Assembly (NCBI GenBank): GCA_963082875.1
Contig: OY720103.1
Span: 3,720,001-3,784,000, forward strand
Length of the DNA: 64,000 nucleotides
Reading direction: 5' to 3'
From: Corella eumyota
Taxonomy: Eukaryota; Chordata; Ascidiacea; Phlebobranchia; Corellidae
In this document: positions 47,101 to 58,427 of the stretch, piece by piece
Layout of the letters: each line of letters opens with the position of its first letter
Position numbering within the stretch: position 1 is the first letter of the stretch
Made by a program: the position numbers and the translations under genes
Notes under the pieces: model-generated
What the model was told of the DNA's origin: nothing
Seen by the model: only the letters and a program-made list of their open reading frames with translations
The model's database searches: none

Positions 47101-50100
47101 TAGAAGTGTTTCAAATTACATTGAGAAAAGGTTATGGAATACCTGACCTTAAGATTGATCTCGCTGCCCTTTATATCAAAGCTGGACTCAAGAATATTGG
47201 AACCATGTTCTTACTTACTGATGCACAGGTATAATAGAGTGTAGATGCGATTTGTAGAAGAATATTTAAAAAAACTTGTTGTTAAAAAAAATAATTTTTT
47301 TAGGTTCCTGATGAAAAATTCTTGGTTCTCGTAAATGACTTGTTGGCGTCTGGGGAAATCCCTGAGCTGCTACCTGAGGACGAAGTGGAAAATGTGATCA
47401 GCGGGGTTAGAAATGAGGTCAAGGGTGCAGGGTTAGAAGATAGCAGAGACAACTGTTGGAAGTTCTTCATTGACAGAGTGAGAAGACAACTCAAGGTAGG
47501 CATACTGTTTTTTTTACATTTAAATATTTAAAGCTGTGGTATTTTGTTTCAGTCTAATGGCATGGCAGTCTAGGCTTAGGCCAGGCTATATTTATCCAAT
47601 CAAGATTAAAAGGAACTTTGGTTTTGCTAGGTTGTGTTATGTTTCTCACCTGTTGGTACAACACTGAGAGTAAGAGGTCGTAAGTTTCCAGCTGTGGTCA
47701 ACTGTACACAAATTGATTGGTTTCATGAATGGCCCGAAGAGGCTCTCCAATCCGTCAGTCTCACTTTTCTACAGGTGAACATTTAAAAATAATATTTTTT
47801 TGTTTTTTAAAAATTATTGACCCTACTTTATTCTTAAGTTAAATAGTCTACAGTACTTCTTAAATTACTTATTTAAATATAATTTTTTTAGGATATTGAA
47901 GGAATTGCTCCAGAAATAAAACCATCGATCAGTAACTTCATGTCATTTGTACACACCAGTGTTAACAATGCCAGTCAGCAATATCTATCCAACGAAAGGC
48001 AAGTTGAACTTTTAAAAGCCTTAATTTTAAAAAATTAATAATTTTGTTTAATAAAATTTTAGGAGGTACAATTACACGACTCCGAAAAGTTTTTTGGAGC
48101 AAATTAAGTTGTACGAGAGTTTGCTTGGCGAAAAGAGTAAAGAACTACAAGCTAAGATGGAGAGATTGGAGAATGGGCTTACCAAATTACAGAGCACTGC
48201 TGCCCAGGTAATGGCCAAGTATATTATTAATAAAGTAAAAGTACTATGTAAAATATAGGTTTGCAACTGTTTTTAATATATAACTGGCTATGACATATAT
48301 TTAAATTCTTATGATGTATATTTATTTATAAAAATTAACTGTATTTTTTAATCAATATATATTTATTTAGGTTGATGATTTAAAAGCAAAACTAGCTTCA
48401 CAGGAAGTTGAATTACAACAGAAAAATGAGGATGCGGACAAACTTATTGCTGTAGTTGGTGTCGAAACAGAAAAAGTAAAAATCTTTATAAAAACATATT
48501 TTGAAACCATAATAGTTAAAAGTCTTATTTATAAATCTTAAGAAAAGAAAATTATTCTTTTATATTTTTGATTAGGTGAGCAAAGAGAAAGCAATAGCTG
48601 ACATGGAGGAGAAAAAGGTTGCAGTGTTTGCAATTGAGGTAGGAGAGAAACAAAAATCCTGTGAAACTGATTTGGCAAAAGCTGAACCCGCTCTACAAGC
48701 TGCACAAGATGCCTTAAACACCCTTAACAAGGTAAGGTCATACATATTCCCCACTGATCTCATGCTGTAGCGCCTTTGAGTAAGGCGCTATAAACGGTAT
48801 GAACTCCTGCTGAGCCAGCACATAATCAGCAGTAAAATTATTGGGCAATTATAATCTATAATATCCCAAACTGCCACAGGCAACTCGAGACTGGGTCGGA
48901 GTAACTTATGTTACTCTATGTTTAAGTCGCACATTTGATTTTCCCACATCGAGGATAAAGATATATACAAAAAAAAATAAATATATATATTGTCCATTAA
49001 GCTTTATTATATGTAGATTGGATAACCTTATGGGTTTAAAATAACAATACTTGTTTATAGAACAATTTGACGGAGTTGAAGTCATTTGGTTCTCCACCAG
49101 GAGCTGTTGTCAATGTCACAGCAGCTGTGATGGTTCTACTTGCTCCTAACGGCAAAGTACCAAAAGACCGAAGCTGGAAGGCATCCAAGAACATGATGGC
49201 AAAGGTTTCTAAATTTGTTTACAGTAATAGAAGCAGGCTATTACTTGTAGTGATCTATGTTTATTGTGTGTTCAATATCAGGTTGATCAGTTTTTGGATC
49301 AACTAATCACCTATGACAAGGAAAATGTTCACGATAATTGCTTAAAGGCAATAAGGCCTTACCTTGCTGACCCTGATTTTCAACCAGAGTTCATAAAAGC
49401 CAAGGTAATGCAATTAAACAATTTATTATTTGGCTTTAATAAATGTGGCTCTAATTCTAACTAAAAATCTTAATTTTTAGTCACAAGCTGCTGGAGGGTT
49501 ATGTGCATGGGCAATTAACATTGTGAGATTTTATGAAGTTTATTGTGATGTCGAACCTAAGAGAATGGCTCTCGCTAAAGCAAATTCAGACCTGGCTGCT
49601 GCACAAGATAAGCTAACAGGAATTAAAGCAAAGATTGCTGTAAGTATTTTTTGACTAAGTTTTTTTAAACCAGTCTTTACTTGATATCATTTTTATAAGA
49701 TGACAAATTGTAAAACTAAGTCAAAACAACTAAAAGTTGCCCTAAGTTACATTAAGAATAAATAAACATCACAATTTTTTGCAGCAATTGGACAAGAACT
49801 TAGCTGAACTGACGGCCAAGTTCGAGAAAGCAACAGCAGATAAGTTGAAATGTCAACAAGAAGCAGAATCAACAACATTAACAATTAGTTTAGCTAACAG
49901 ATTGGTCGGTGGTCTGGCTTCTGAGAATGTAAGATGGGCTGAAGCAGTTAGTGGATTTAAAGAACAGGTATGTTAAGTCAGGGTACGAATTAACGTTTAA
50001 AAAACAATTCGCTAAAAATTAGGTTGCATTTTTAGAGCAATTATTAGGTTCAAGTCATAATCTTCGTTTTTTTGTAACACTTGACGAGTTGCGTGGCATT

Positions 50101-53100
50101 TTTAAAATGTAACGTATTGTTAAATAATCGTTAAGAATATTTCGCACGAAAAACGAAACATTTTTGATTACTTTAAAGCTATGTTTTATATTTAAAAAAT
50201 TGCGCAACAACTAAACGAACTCGGGAGCGAAATTTACGCATTACCAAAATATGGAAAGTTAATAAAGTTTTTGTTATTAAATACCCTATAGTAACCTACA
50301 TTTACGCAGGATTATGTTGATGTACTTAAATTAGTGTGAAACCAGTTTAAAATAGATCGTAAAATTACACAAATACACACGAAGTTTTATTATTGCCTGA
50401 ACCTTTTTTGGTTGATTCGCTTTTTCTAATATATTTGTAAAAAACGATTCACTAATTTTAAAAAACGATTCGCTTTTAGCGAATAGCGACCCGTTATTTC
50501 GTTCCCTGTAAGTTATATAAAATATTATTTTTTGGGAGGTAATTTTGGTTAATAGTTTTTAAATGCATTTGGTAAAATTGCCCTTTTAATGTAATTTTTT
50601 TTTTATTGTAGGAAAAAACATTATGTGGTGATGTTCTACTCATCACAGCATTTGTTTCTTACGTTGGATATTTTACAAGAAATTACAGGATTGATTTCAT
50701 GGATAACTTGTGGCTTCCATTTATGACAAAACAAGAGGTAAAAGTGCTTAGGTTTTTTTTTAATACTTTTCAACCTCTAGATCTTAAAAACCTACCTAGG
50801 CACAATTTTACTGCAGAGATATTCATATCCGAAATCCTAAATTTAAAGTTTAAAAATTTTGTATTTTACCAGGTTATCATACCAAGCACAGACGGCCTTG
50901 ATCCACTTACAGTGTTAACAGATGATGCTGACATTGCTGCTTGGAACAACGAGGGTTTACCATCTGATCGAATGTCCACTGAGAATGCAACTATCCTGAC
51001 AAACTGCCAGCGCTGGCCTCTCATTATTGATCCACAATTACAAGGCATTTTGTGGATCAAGAAAAGATATAGCAACCTGAAAACTGTACGTCTAGGACAA
51101 AGAGGGTAAGTGTTATATACTTTAACCCAGATAACAATTACCCCAACCTTCATGCATTTTTTTGACTTTTGAATTTTTTTAATCTTATCTTTAAATTTTA
51201 GTTACCTTGATGTAATAGAAAGTGGGGTGTCGAATGGTGACACAGTGTTTATTGAGAATGTTGGAGAGAGTGTTGATCCTGTACTTGAACCTTTGCTGGG
51301 AAGAAATACAATCAAAAAGGGAAGGTAAAACTACTTTACCTAGGGCATTTAAATGTTATAGCCTTCAGTTTTTGATCTCTGTAATTATTTTATTTTCATA
51401 TTTTTATTTAGATATATAAAAATAGGGGATAAGGAGGTAGAATACCATCCACAATTTAGACTTATCTTGCACACAAAGCTAGCCAATCCACATTACCAGG
51501 TAACCTATTAGTAGTTGTTAAATTAATAAGATCAGAAAAATTATACAAATCTGATCTTGAAATCTAAAATCTTTTTTTTAGCCTGAAATGCAGGCCCAGT
51601 GCACTTTGATCAATTTTACAGTCACCAAAGATGGTTTGGAAGAACAACTACTTGCTGAAGTTGTAAGATGCGAAAGACCTGATCTGGAAGAATTAAAAGT
51701 AAGTTCTGGTTAATTTAAACTATTTTCTTAATTCTAAAAATGCAAATTTTAATAAAAATTTTTTTATTTTTTTACAGGCCCAGTTAACTCTGCAACAGAA
51801 CGATTTCAAGATCACATTGAAGAGATTAGAGGATTCTCTTTTGTCCCGCCTCTCTGCAGCATCCGGAAACTTTCTTGGTGACACAGCATTGGTGGAAAAC
51901 CTAGAAACTACAAAGAAAACAGGTTTGCATTTAGTAGTTACAGTTTTAAGGCTAGCCACTTACATTACGTTATATAACACATTAGTGAGAATTGGCTTCG
52001 CGAAATAATTCATTAATTTTTTAGGTGGGAAAGCATTTCAATTTTTATTCTTATTTGATTTTTAGCTGCTGAGATTGAGTTAAAGGTAGCTGAAGCAAAA
52101 GTAACTGAGACAAAGATCAATGAAGCCAGGGAAGGTTACAGAATTGTGGCAAAGAGAGCAGCCTTGCTCTACTTCATCTTGAACGAACTTAACGTGATTA
52201 ATCCAATTTACCAATTCTCACTAAAGGTATATTAAACTTATTACTAGAATTTTTCTATGTAAACTGTTACAATTTAATTTAAAGTATTTTTGTATTTATT
52301 TATCTCGATGTGCAAAGGTTGACTTTACAACCTAAACATAGAGTAACATCAGTTCTACTGACCCATTCTTAAAGTTCCCTTTGACAGTTTGGGATATATT
52401 ACAGTATAACCCAATACCTAAGCTGCTGATTAAACGTTGACTCAGCAGAAGTTTATAATGTTCATAGTGTCTCACTTAAATTTTTATCTTAATTATATTT
52501 TTTTCTATTTAGGCCTTTAATGTCGTATTCTCAAAAGCCATAGAGCGCTCAGAGCAAGCTGATGATCTCAAACAGAGAGTTGCCAACTTGATAGATACAG
52601 CAACCTACAGTGTGTTTCAATACACAACCCGAGGCTTATTCGAATGCGATAAACTTACTTTCACTGCACAAGTTGCTCTACAGGTTTGTAAAGCTATCTG
52701 TTGTAATAGGTGATTATAATATACAAAACAAGTTACTTTAGGCCTTTTACAATGTTTTTTTTTGTAAAAGAATTCTTAAAGTAAATGCATAGTGTTAAAT
52801 TATTTGATTTTTTTTTAGATTTTGTTAGGCAATCAAGAGATAAGTTTGGCAGAGACCGACTTTTTACTTCGCTTTCCAGTTAAGATGGATAGCTCGAGCC
52901 CAGTTGACTTCCTCAACAACTATTCATGGGGTGGAATCAAGGTAAAAAATTTTTTTTTTTTACTTTTTTATACAGGATTTGGTATCATAAATTTTAGACT
53001 AGGCCAGGGTTCAGATCATAAATTCTTTTAAAATATTTTTTTTCTAAGGTTTTGTCGGAGATGGAAGACTTTCGTAATCTCGATCGTGACATCGAAGGTT

Positions 53101-56100
53101 CAGCAAAGCGTTGGAAAAAGTTTGCAGATAGTGAATGCCCTGAGAAGGAAAAGTTTCCGCAAGAATGGAAGAACAAAACTACCCTGCAGAGATTATGCAT
53201 GATGCGAGCTTTAAGACCAGACAGAATGACATACGCTGTTCAGTAAGAAATAATATGTTACTTAAGTTGATTAAAAAGCATTAATTGACTTTTTTTTTTT
53301 TTTATCCTCGATGTGGGAAAGTAGAATGCGCGACTTAAACATAGAGTAACATCAGTTACTCCGACCCAGTCTTGAGTTGCCTGTATCAGTTTGGGATATT
53401 ATGGATTTTAATTGCCCGATAATTATTCTGCTGATTAAGTGCTGGCTCAGCAGGAGTTCATACCGTTCATAGCGCCTTACTCAAGGTTACTACAGCATTG
53501 GATCAGTGGGGATTGAACCAACGACCTCATGTGTGGTGTAGCAAGTGTTTTTACCACTACACCACGCTGCCGGTTGCTTTCATGCTTTCAACCATTCAAT
53601 TTATTGCTTATGTAAAGCTATTTTATTTCTTTAATGGCGTGTAAATAATAATAAATATGTAAATATACCAAAGTAACCCTATATAATTGTTGGCAACACT
53701 TTAACAACATACTAGCATTTTATTTTTTTAACACTTGTCTTTTTTTAGGGGATTTGTTGAAGAGAAATTGGGGGCAAAATACACCGAAAACAGGCAGGTA
53801 GAGTTCAGTAAATCCTACGAAGAAAGTGGACCCGAGACCCCTATTTTCTTTGTTCTTTCACCCGGAGTTAACCCACTCAAGGATGTTGAAGCCATTGGCA
53901 CAAAACTTGGCTTTTCCATCGATAACAAGTAATTTATCATGTTATTAACTATTACACGTAATGTAAATATTTTTGAAGTAACTAAAGTGGTGTGTTTATT
54001 ATTAAAATTTAAATATTATGTTTTAGGTGTATTATTTTATTTGGTTGATCTTTTTTTGAAGATATTAATTTTGGTCCCATTTTTTAGGAATTTCCATAAT
54101 GTATCGCTTGGCCAAGGACAGGAAATTGTTGCTGAGCAAGCTTTGGATTTAGCTGCAAAGGAAGGGCACTGGGTAATTTTACAGGTAAGCTGACATATTA
54201 TAAAATACCACAAAAACTTTACACTATACCCAACCCATAAGTTAGCTCATTATTTAAACTGCTACAGTGAACGAAATAACGGGTCGCTATTCGCTAAAAG
54301 CGAATCGTTTTTTTTTAAATTAGCGAATCGTTTTTTACAAATATATTAGAATTAGCGAATCAACCAAAAAAGTTCAACCGACATTAAAACTTTCGTGTAT
54401 ATTTGTGTATTTTTTCAATTTATTTTTACCGGTTCCATTTATAATTACATCAACATAATCCTGCGTAAATGTTGGTTACTACAGGGCATTTAAGAACAAA
54501 AACTTTTCATGATCTCACAATGCGTATTTTTCACTCTCGCAGTTTGTTTAGTTAAGTAGTTGCGCAATTTTTTATATACATAACAGTCTTGATGTCTTGT
54601 TTTTTGTGCAAAAAATAATTAACGATTGTTTAACAATACGTTACATTTTAAAAATGCCACGCAACGCGTCAAGTGTTATTAAAAAACGACGATCACGACT
54701 TGGACCTAACTATTGCTGTAAAAATGCGACCTCCTTTTTAGCGAATCGTTTTTTAACCGTTAATTCGTACCCTGTGCTAGAAGGACCATCTATCGTTAAA
54801 ATTTACCAACAATTTTTTTTCATCAAATTTGTATTTTTCCAGAATGTTCACTTGGTAGCTAAATGGCTGAGCACACTTGAGAAGAAAATAGAAATGTACA
54901 GCATCGGCAGTCATCCAAGTTATCGGGTTTACATCTCAGCCGAGCCAGCAGCTACCAGGGACTCTCACATCATCCCACAAGGTATCCTGGAGTCCTCCAT
55001 CAAGATCACAAACGAACCTCCGACTGGAATGCAAGCTAATCTGCACAAAGCTCTTGATAACTTCAACCAGGTAAAACATGAAATTTAATTCAATCTTGTG
55101 TAATTAAAAAAATTATTCCAAGTAATAACACTTGAGGTTTGAGATTTGATTCCCACTGCCTCCATGTTGTCGTCGGTGTAAGTTAAGGTTAACCTGAGGC
55201 TAGTTTATGCAAAATTATTCGTTTGTTAGGGTTGTAAAGTTGGCTTACCTACCTTTAAGATAAATTTATGTAAAAATATATTTATTTTATCTAGTAATTC
55301 TTTTGTTATTGGTATTATAATTTTGTAAACCTTTTACCCTAGGAAACATTGGAGATGTGCAGTCGTGAAATTGAGTTTAAATCACTGCTCCAATCTCTGT
55401 GCTACTTTCACGCTGTGTTGTCCGAACGCAAGAAGTTTGGACCTCAAGGTTGGAATAGACCATATCCATTCAATGTTGGTGACCTTACCATCTCTGTGAA
55501 CGTGCTTTTCAACTATTTGGAAGCCAACAGCAAGGTTTGTGAACGGCATTAGTAAAATACAGTAGAGTAACTTAATGCCAACTGATGTAAATATCCGGCA
55601 GCATGGTGGTCAGAATAATTCCTATTACTACATGAGGTCCTGGGTTTGACCCCAACTGCTCTCAGACTGTAGCACTCTAAAGTGAGGTGCTAGAAACGGT
55701 ATAAACCCCTGCTGAGCCCAAAACCATGAGCAGTTTATTTATTGGGCAACTATATTCTATAATATCCCACTGCCAAAGGCAACCTGAGAACTTGGTCGCG
55801 GTAACTGATGTTACTCTATGCTTAAGTTGTAAAGTCAACCTTTCCACATCGGAGATAAATAAATCTGAGAAGAAATGTTAAATTTACTTTTCTATTACCC
55901 AGGTTCCTTGGGATGATTTGAGATATTTGTTTTGTGAGATCATGTATGGAGGTCACATCACTGATGACTGGGATCGAAAGCTTTGCAAGACCTACTTGGA
56001 GGTCTACATGCATCCGGATCAGCTTGAAGGAGAACTTCTTCTTGCTCCTGGGTACCCAGTTCCTCCAAACATGGATTATAAGGTAAAAATTAAATATCCG

Positions 56101-58088
56101 CTGGTAACATCATTGGGAATCGAACCCAAGACCTTTTGATATTAAATTTGACAGGGTTACCATGAGTACATTGATGAATGCCTACCTCCTGAGAGTCCTT
56201 ATCTATATGGACTTCATCCCAATGCTGAGATCGGTGTCCTGACCACAACATCCGAAAATTTGTTCCGAACCTTATTGGAGATGCAGCCCAAGGACGCGGC
56301 GGGTGCAGGAGCTGGAGGAGTCACTAGGGAAGAAAAGGTTAAAACGCTCTTGGATGAAATTTTAGAGAAACTTCCAGAAGAATTCAACATGATTGAGATG
56401 ATCTCGAAAGTTGAGGATCGAACTCCTTACATTGTCGTAGCCTTCCAGGAATGTGAAAGAATGAATACACTGACGAAAGAGCTTAGAAGATCTTTAAAGG
56501 AGTTGGATCTCGGATTAAAAGTAAATTCAACCATTAAACTTGTAAAAATAAACACAGTTGCCACATTTTTATGGTTTTAAATTGTATATATTTGCTTAGG
56601 GGGAGCTTACAATTACCTCCGATATGGAAGATCTGGAATCAGCAATGTTTTTTGACTCTGTTCCTGAAACTTGGACTAAAAGAGCTTACCCTTCAATGTA
56701 TGGACTTACTGCTTGGTTTGCTGACCTACTGCTAAGGATCAAGGTATCTAGTTTTTTTTTTTTTTTTTTTGTATATATCTTTATCCTCGATGTGGGAAAG
56801 TCGAATGCGCGACTTAAACATAGAGTAACATAAGTTACTCCGACCCAGTCTCGAGTTGCCTGTGGCAGTTTGGGATATTATAGAGACTATAATTGCCCGG
56901 TAATTATGCTGCTGATTAGGTGCTGGCTCAGCAGGAGTTTATACCGTTTATAGCGCCTTACTCAAGGGCGCTACAGCATGAGATCAGTGGGGATTGAACC
57001 CACGACTTACCACTACACCACGCTGCCGATTCTTACCACTACACTACGCTGCCGATTCTTTTTTTCTTGTTAATGTTTTTATAATGAAGTAAGGTAAATC
57101 TAACAGTTTTGACAACAATTTACAAATTAGGAACTAGAGTCTTGGACTACCGATTTCCAACTGCCAACAACAGTTTGGTTAGGTGGGTTTTTTAACCCCC
57201 AGTCCTTCCTTACTGCTATAATGCAATCGATGGCTCGCAAGAACGAATGGCCACTTGATAAAATGTGTCTCCAATGTGATGCCACTAAGAAAAACAAAGA
57301 AGATGTAAATAGCCCGCCAAGAGAAGGGGCTTACATACACAGTCTATTTATGGAAGGTATGTATTTAATTAATAAGTATTACTTCATTAACTACTAATAT
57401 TGTATAGATTATTTGGTACTTACAAAATACTACCAACTTTGTTTCGGTTTGAATTTTAGATTGGTCATTACTAACTTAGTTTTAGCTTTGAGTTTAGATG
57501 GTCATTACTAAATTTGTTTAAGCTTAGAGTTTAGAATAGATGATCATTACTAACTTAGTTTCAGGTTCAGAATTTGAATGGCCTTACTCACTTAATTTTA
57601 GCTTACAGTTTAGGTGGTCATCACTAACTTAGTTTTAGCTTAGAGTTTAAATGGTCATTACTAACTTAGTTTTAAGTGTAGTTAGCCGTACTAACTGATT
57701 CGGTTACAGACTAAAGTAGATATATACATGTGTACTAATAGATAAATGTACGTATGTAAGATAGAGTAGCGTAGTTATTAGCAACAGTTTTGCTCAGTTT
57801 GAGTTAGTTTAAATAGTTACAAGTGGTATATGCTATATAGGTGCACGCTGGGACGTACAAACTGGCCTTATGGCCGAATCACGACTAAAGGAATTGACTC
57901 CTACCATGCCCGTGATGTTCATTAAAGCAATCCCAGTCGATAGACAAGAAACGAAGAACATCTACGAATGCCCCGTGTACAAGAACAAGTCACGCGGCCC
58001 AACTTACGTTTGGACCTTCAATCTGAAGACAAAAGAAAAGTCCTCGAAATGGGTGCTGGCTGGAGTAGCTCTGCTGCTTCAAGTCTAA
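32122..58088 (+). CDS. DNAH9: Axonemal dynein heavy chain, outer-arm beta class (DNAH9/11/17)
   Basis: About 85 exons over 26 kb. Every exon I translated reads in the same order as human DNAH9 from the tail to the C-terminus, so the gene appears complete (about 4,400-4,500 residues, estimated). It starts [17 protein letters not shown] (32122) and ends [14 protein letters not shown] (58086-58088). Approximate layout: tail (DHC_N1) 32.3-37.1 kb; linker 37.2-41.2 kb; AAA1 Walker [10 protein letters not shown] at ~41530; AAA2 GNAGTGKT at ~43400; AAA3 GNAGCGKT at ~45065; AAA4 GVGGSGKQ split by the intron 46721-47058; stalk coiled coils and microtubule-binding tip 48.1-49.97 kb; AAA5, AAA6 and C-terminal domain 50.6-58.1 kb. 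It powers ciliary and flagellar beating in the outer dynein arm. Which of DNAH9, 11 or 17 is the true orthologue is not decided; the symbol is a best guess. Two introns use GC donors. Confidence 0.93.
42181..42320 (+). repeat. 140-bp dispersed repeat, copy A
   Basis: Begins CACCACAAATGGCAG and ends AAACCCAGCTCTCTGA. The middle has ATGATGAGAT and TTGAGATAAAACT. It shares both ends and the middle with 42853-42985 and, inverted, with 44339-44473. It lies in the intron after the second AAA1 exon. Confidence 0.65.
42853..42985 (+). repeat. 140-bp dispersed repeat, copy B
   Basis: CACCACAAATGGGAG at the left, TGAGATAAAACTTTGATATC and AAACCCAGCTCTCTGA at the right. It lies in the next dynein intron, same orientation as copy A. 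Confidence 0.65.
44339..44473 (-). repeat. 140-bp dispersed repeat, copy C (inverted)
   Basis: Starts AGAGAGCTGGGTGTGAT and ends ACTATTTGTGGTG, the reverse complement of the ends of copies A and B. ATCTCATCAT also matches inverted. More diverged. Confidence 0.55.
46803..46885 (-). repeat. SINE head fragment
   Basis: Minus-strand tRNA-like head remnant; plus strand reads GGACGCTATAATG, GGAATCAAACCCAGTGCC, then a diverged end. In the dynein intron that splits the AAA4 Walker A motif. Confidence 0.5.
46905..47008 (-). repeat. Short SINE with head joined directly to tail
   Basis: Plus strand: ATCCTTAATGTGGGAAGG (tail end) then, without the usual ~150-bp body, GGGATTCGAACCCCAGG (a near-perfect B box, inverted) and CACAGTGCTGG (head). 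It resembles the internally short copy at 62511-62618. Confidence 0.65.
48750..48990 (+). repeat. 5'-truncated SINE
   Basis: Begins within the head (CCCACTGATCTCATGCTGTAG) and runs through the body to CCCACATCGAGGATAAAG and an A/TA-rich tail. It starts about 19 bp after the splice donor of the preceding dynein exon (exon ends about 48731). Confidence 0.8.
49979..50508 (+). mobile_element. hAT-like non-autonomous DNA transposon, copy 1
   Basis: Ends CAGGGTACGAATTAACG (left) and, reverse complemented, CAGGGAACGAAATAACGG (right). Flanked by a 5-bp direct repeat TAAGT (49974-49978 and 50509-50513). Subterminal AACGATTCGC / GCGAATCGTT motifs occur at the right side. It matches 54265-54774 in the opposite orientation along its length. 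CAGGG ends suit hAT elements; 5-bp duplications are reported for the hAT5 subgroup, while classic hATs make 8 bp. It begins 11 bp after the exon that ends near 49967. Confidence 0.78.
52301..52480 (-). repeat. SINE fragment lacking the head
   Basis: Minus-strand body and tail: plus reads TCTCGATGTGCAAAGG, AAACATAGAGTAACATCAG, then GACTCAGCAGAAGTTTATAA, ending near CTCACTTAAA before the tRNA-like part. Confidence 0.65.
53304..53573 (-). repeat. Full-length SINE in a dynein intron
   Basis: T-run, TCCTCGATGTGGGAAAG, body, GGGGATTGAACCAACGACC and CACTACACCACGCTGCCGG. Close to the 11579 copy, so fairly young. Confidence 0.8.
54265..54774 (-). mobile_element. hAT-like non-autonomous DNA transposon, copy 2 (inverted)
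   Basis: Left end CAGTGAACGAAATAACGG, right end reverse complement CAGGGTACGAATTAACGG, with an exact 5-bp target duplication TGCTA (54260-54264 and 54775-54779). Long matches to copy 1 in reverse orientation, for example CAACATAATCCTGCGTAAAT. An ATG-led segment at 54654 reads [13 protein letters not shown] in the opposite sense to copy 1's own element direction. It lies in the dynein intron before the exon starting NVHLVAKW. Confidence 0.8.
55595..55860 (+). repeat. Full-length SINE, plus orientation
   Basis: Head CCGGCAGCATGGTGGTCAG, B box GGGTTTGACCCC, body, and end TTTCCACATCGGAGATAAAT. Lies in a dynein intron and is moderately diverged. Confidence 0.75.
56090..56142 (-). repeat. tRNA-like SINE head remnant
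   Basis: Plus strand GGGAATCGAACCCAAGACC is the reverse complement of an almost perfect B box (GGTTCGATTCCC) followed by a short head remnant. It sits between the exon ending near 56081 and the next at 56154, in an intron of only ~70 bp. Confidence 0.5.
56782..57055 (-). repeat. Young SINE with a 3'-side tandem duplication
   Basis: T-run and TATATATC, TCCTCGATGTGGGAAAG, full body, GGGGATTGAACCCACGAC, then CTTACCACTACACCACGCTG and CCGATT repeated twice (26-bp unit) at the head side, with part of the usual head missing between. Very close in sequence to the 11579 copy. Confidence 0.8.
57463..57681 (+). repeat. 37-bp minisatellite in the last dynein intron
   Basis: About 5.7 diverged units of GGTCATTACTAACTTAGTTT + TAGCTTAGAGTTTAGAT, each 36-42 bp. 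Each unit contains a CTAAC-like branch-point word followed by TTAG. The last dynein exon begins about 160 bp downstream. Confidence 0.85.
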
Positions 58089-58427
58089 TTAACTTTAAAA
58101 TGTGTTTGTTTTTTGCTGCTTCAACTATAATGCTTTGCCGAGATTAAACCTTACTTTTGGTAATCTTTGTCATTTTTTGCTTTAAAATGTTGTGTATTAT
58201 AATCCCCCTTTTTCGCCATAGCAGTTTGCACTGTGACATTTTTTTGCATAGTAAACCTATATTGTTAGTTAGATATTTTCAAGCCAATAAAATACTCTAT
58301 GACAAAAGTTTGATTAAGAGGCAGCGTGTATTTTTTAACGTCGCATAGTTAAAAATGGGTGAGTATTTAGACTATTCAGTTCCGTATATGCAATTATATA
58401 CACTTATGGTATGACGTATGTATGCGC
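58089..58427. other. Convergent 3' ends of dynein and GATM
   Basis: Only about 340 bp separate the two stop codons. AATAAA at 58286-58291 is a likely dynein polyadenylation signal. No other feature is seen. Confidence 0.55.

Noticed and set aside
48906-49097. Peptide [20 protein letters not shown] in a minus-strand frame, repeated near 56780
   Set aside because: The shared peptide is the translated tail of the SINE, not a protein domain.
54597-55088. A 163-residue open frame that looks like one protein
   Set aside because: It joins a stretch of the hAT-like element, intron sequence and a true dynein exon ([12 protein letters not shown] onward). Only the exon part is coding.
13844-58088. Functional cluster of microtubule genes (MATCAP and dynein)
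   Set aside because: They are on opposite strands and separated by five unrelated genes or more than 15 kb, so proximity is likely chance.
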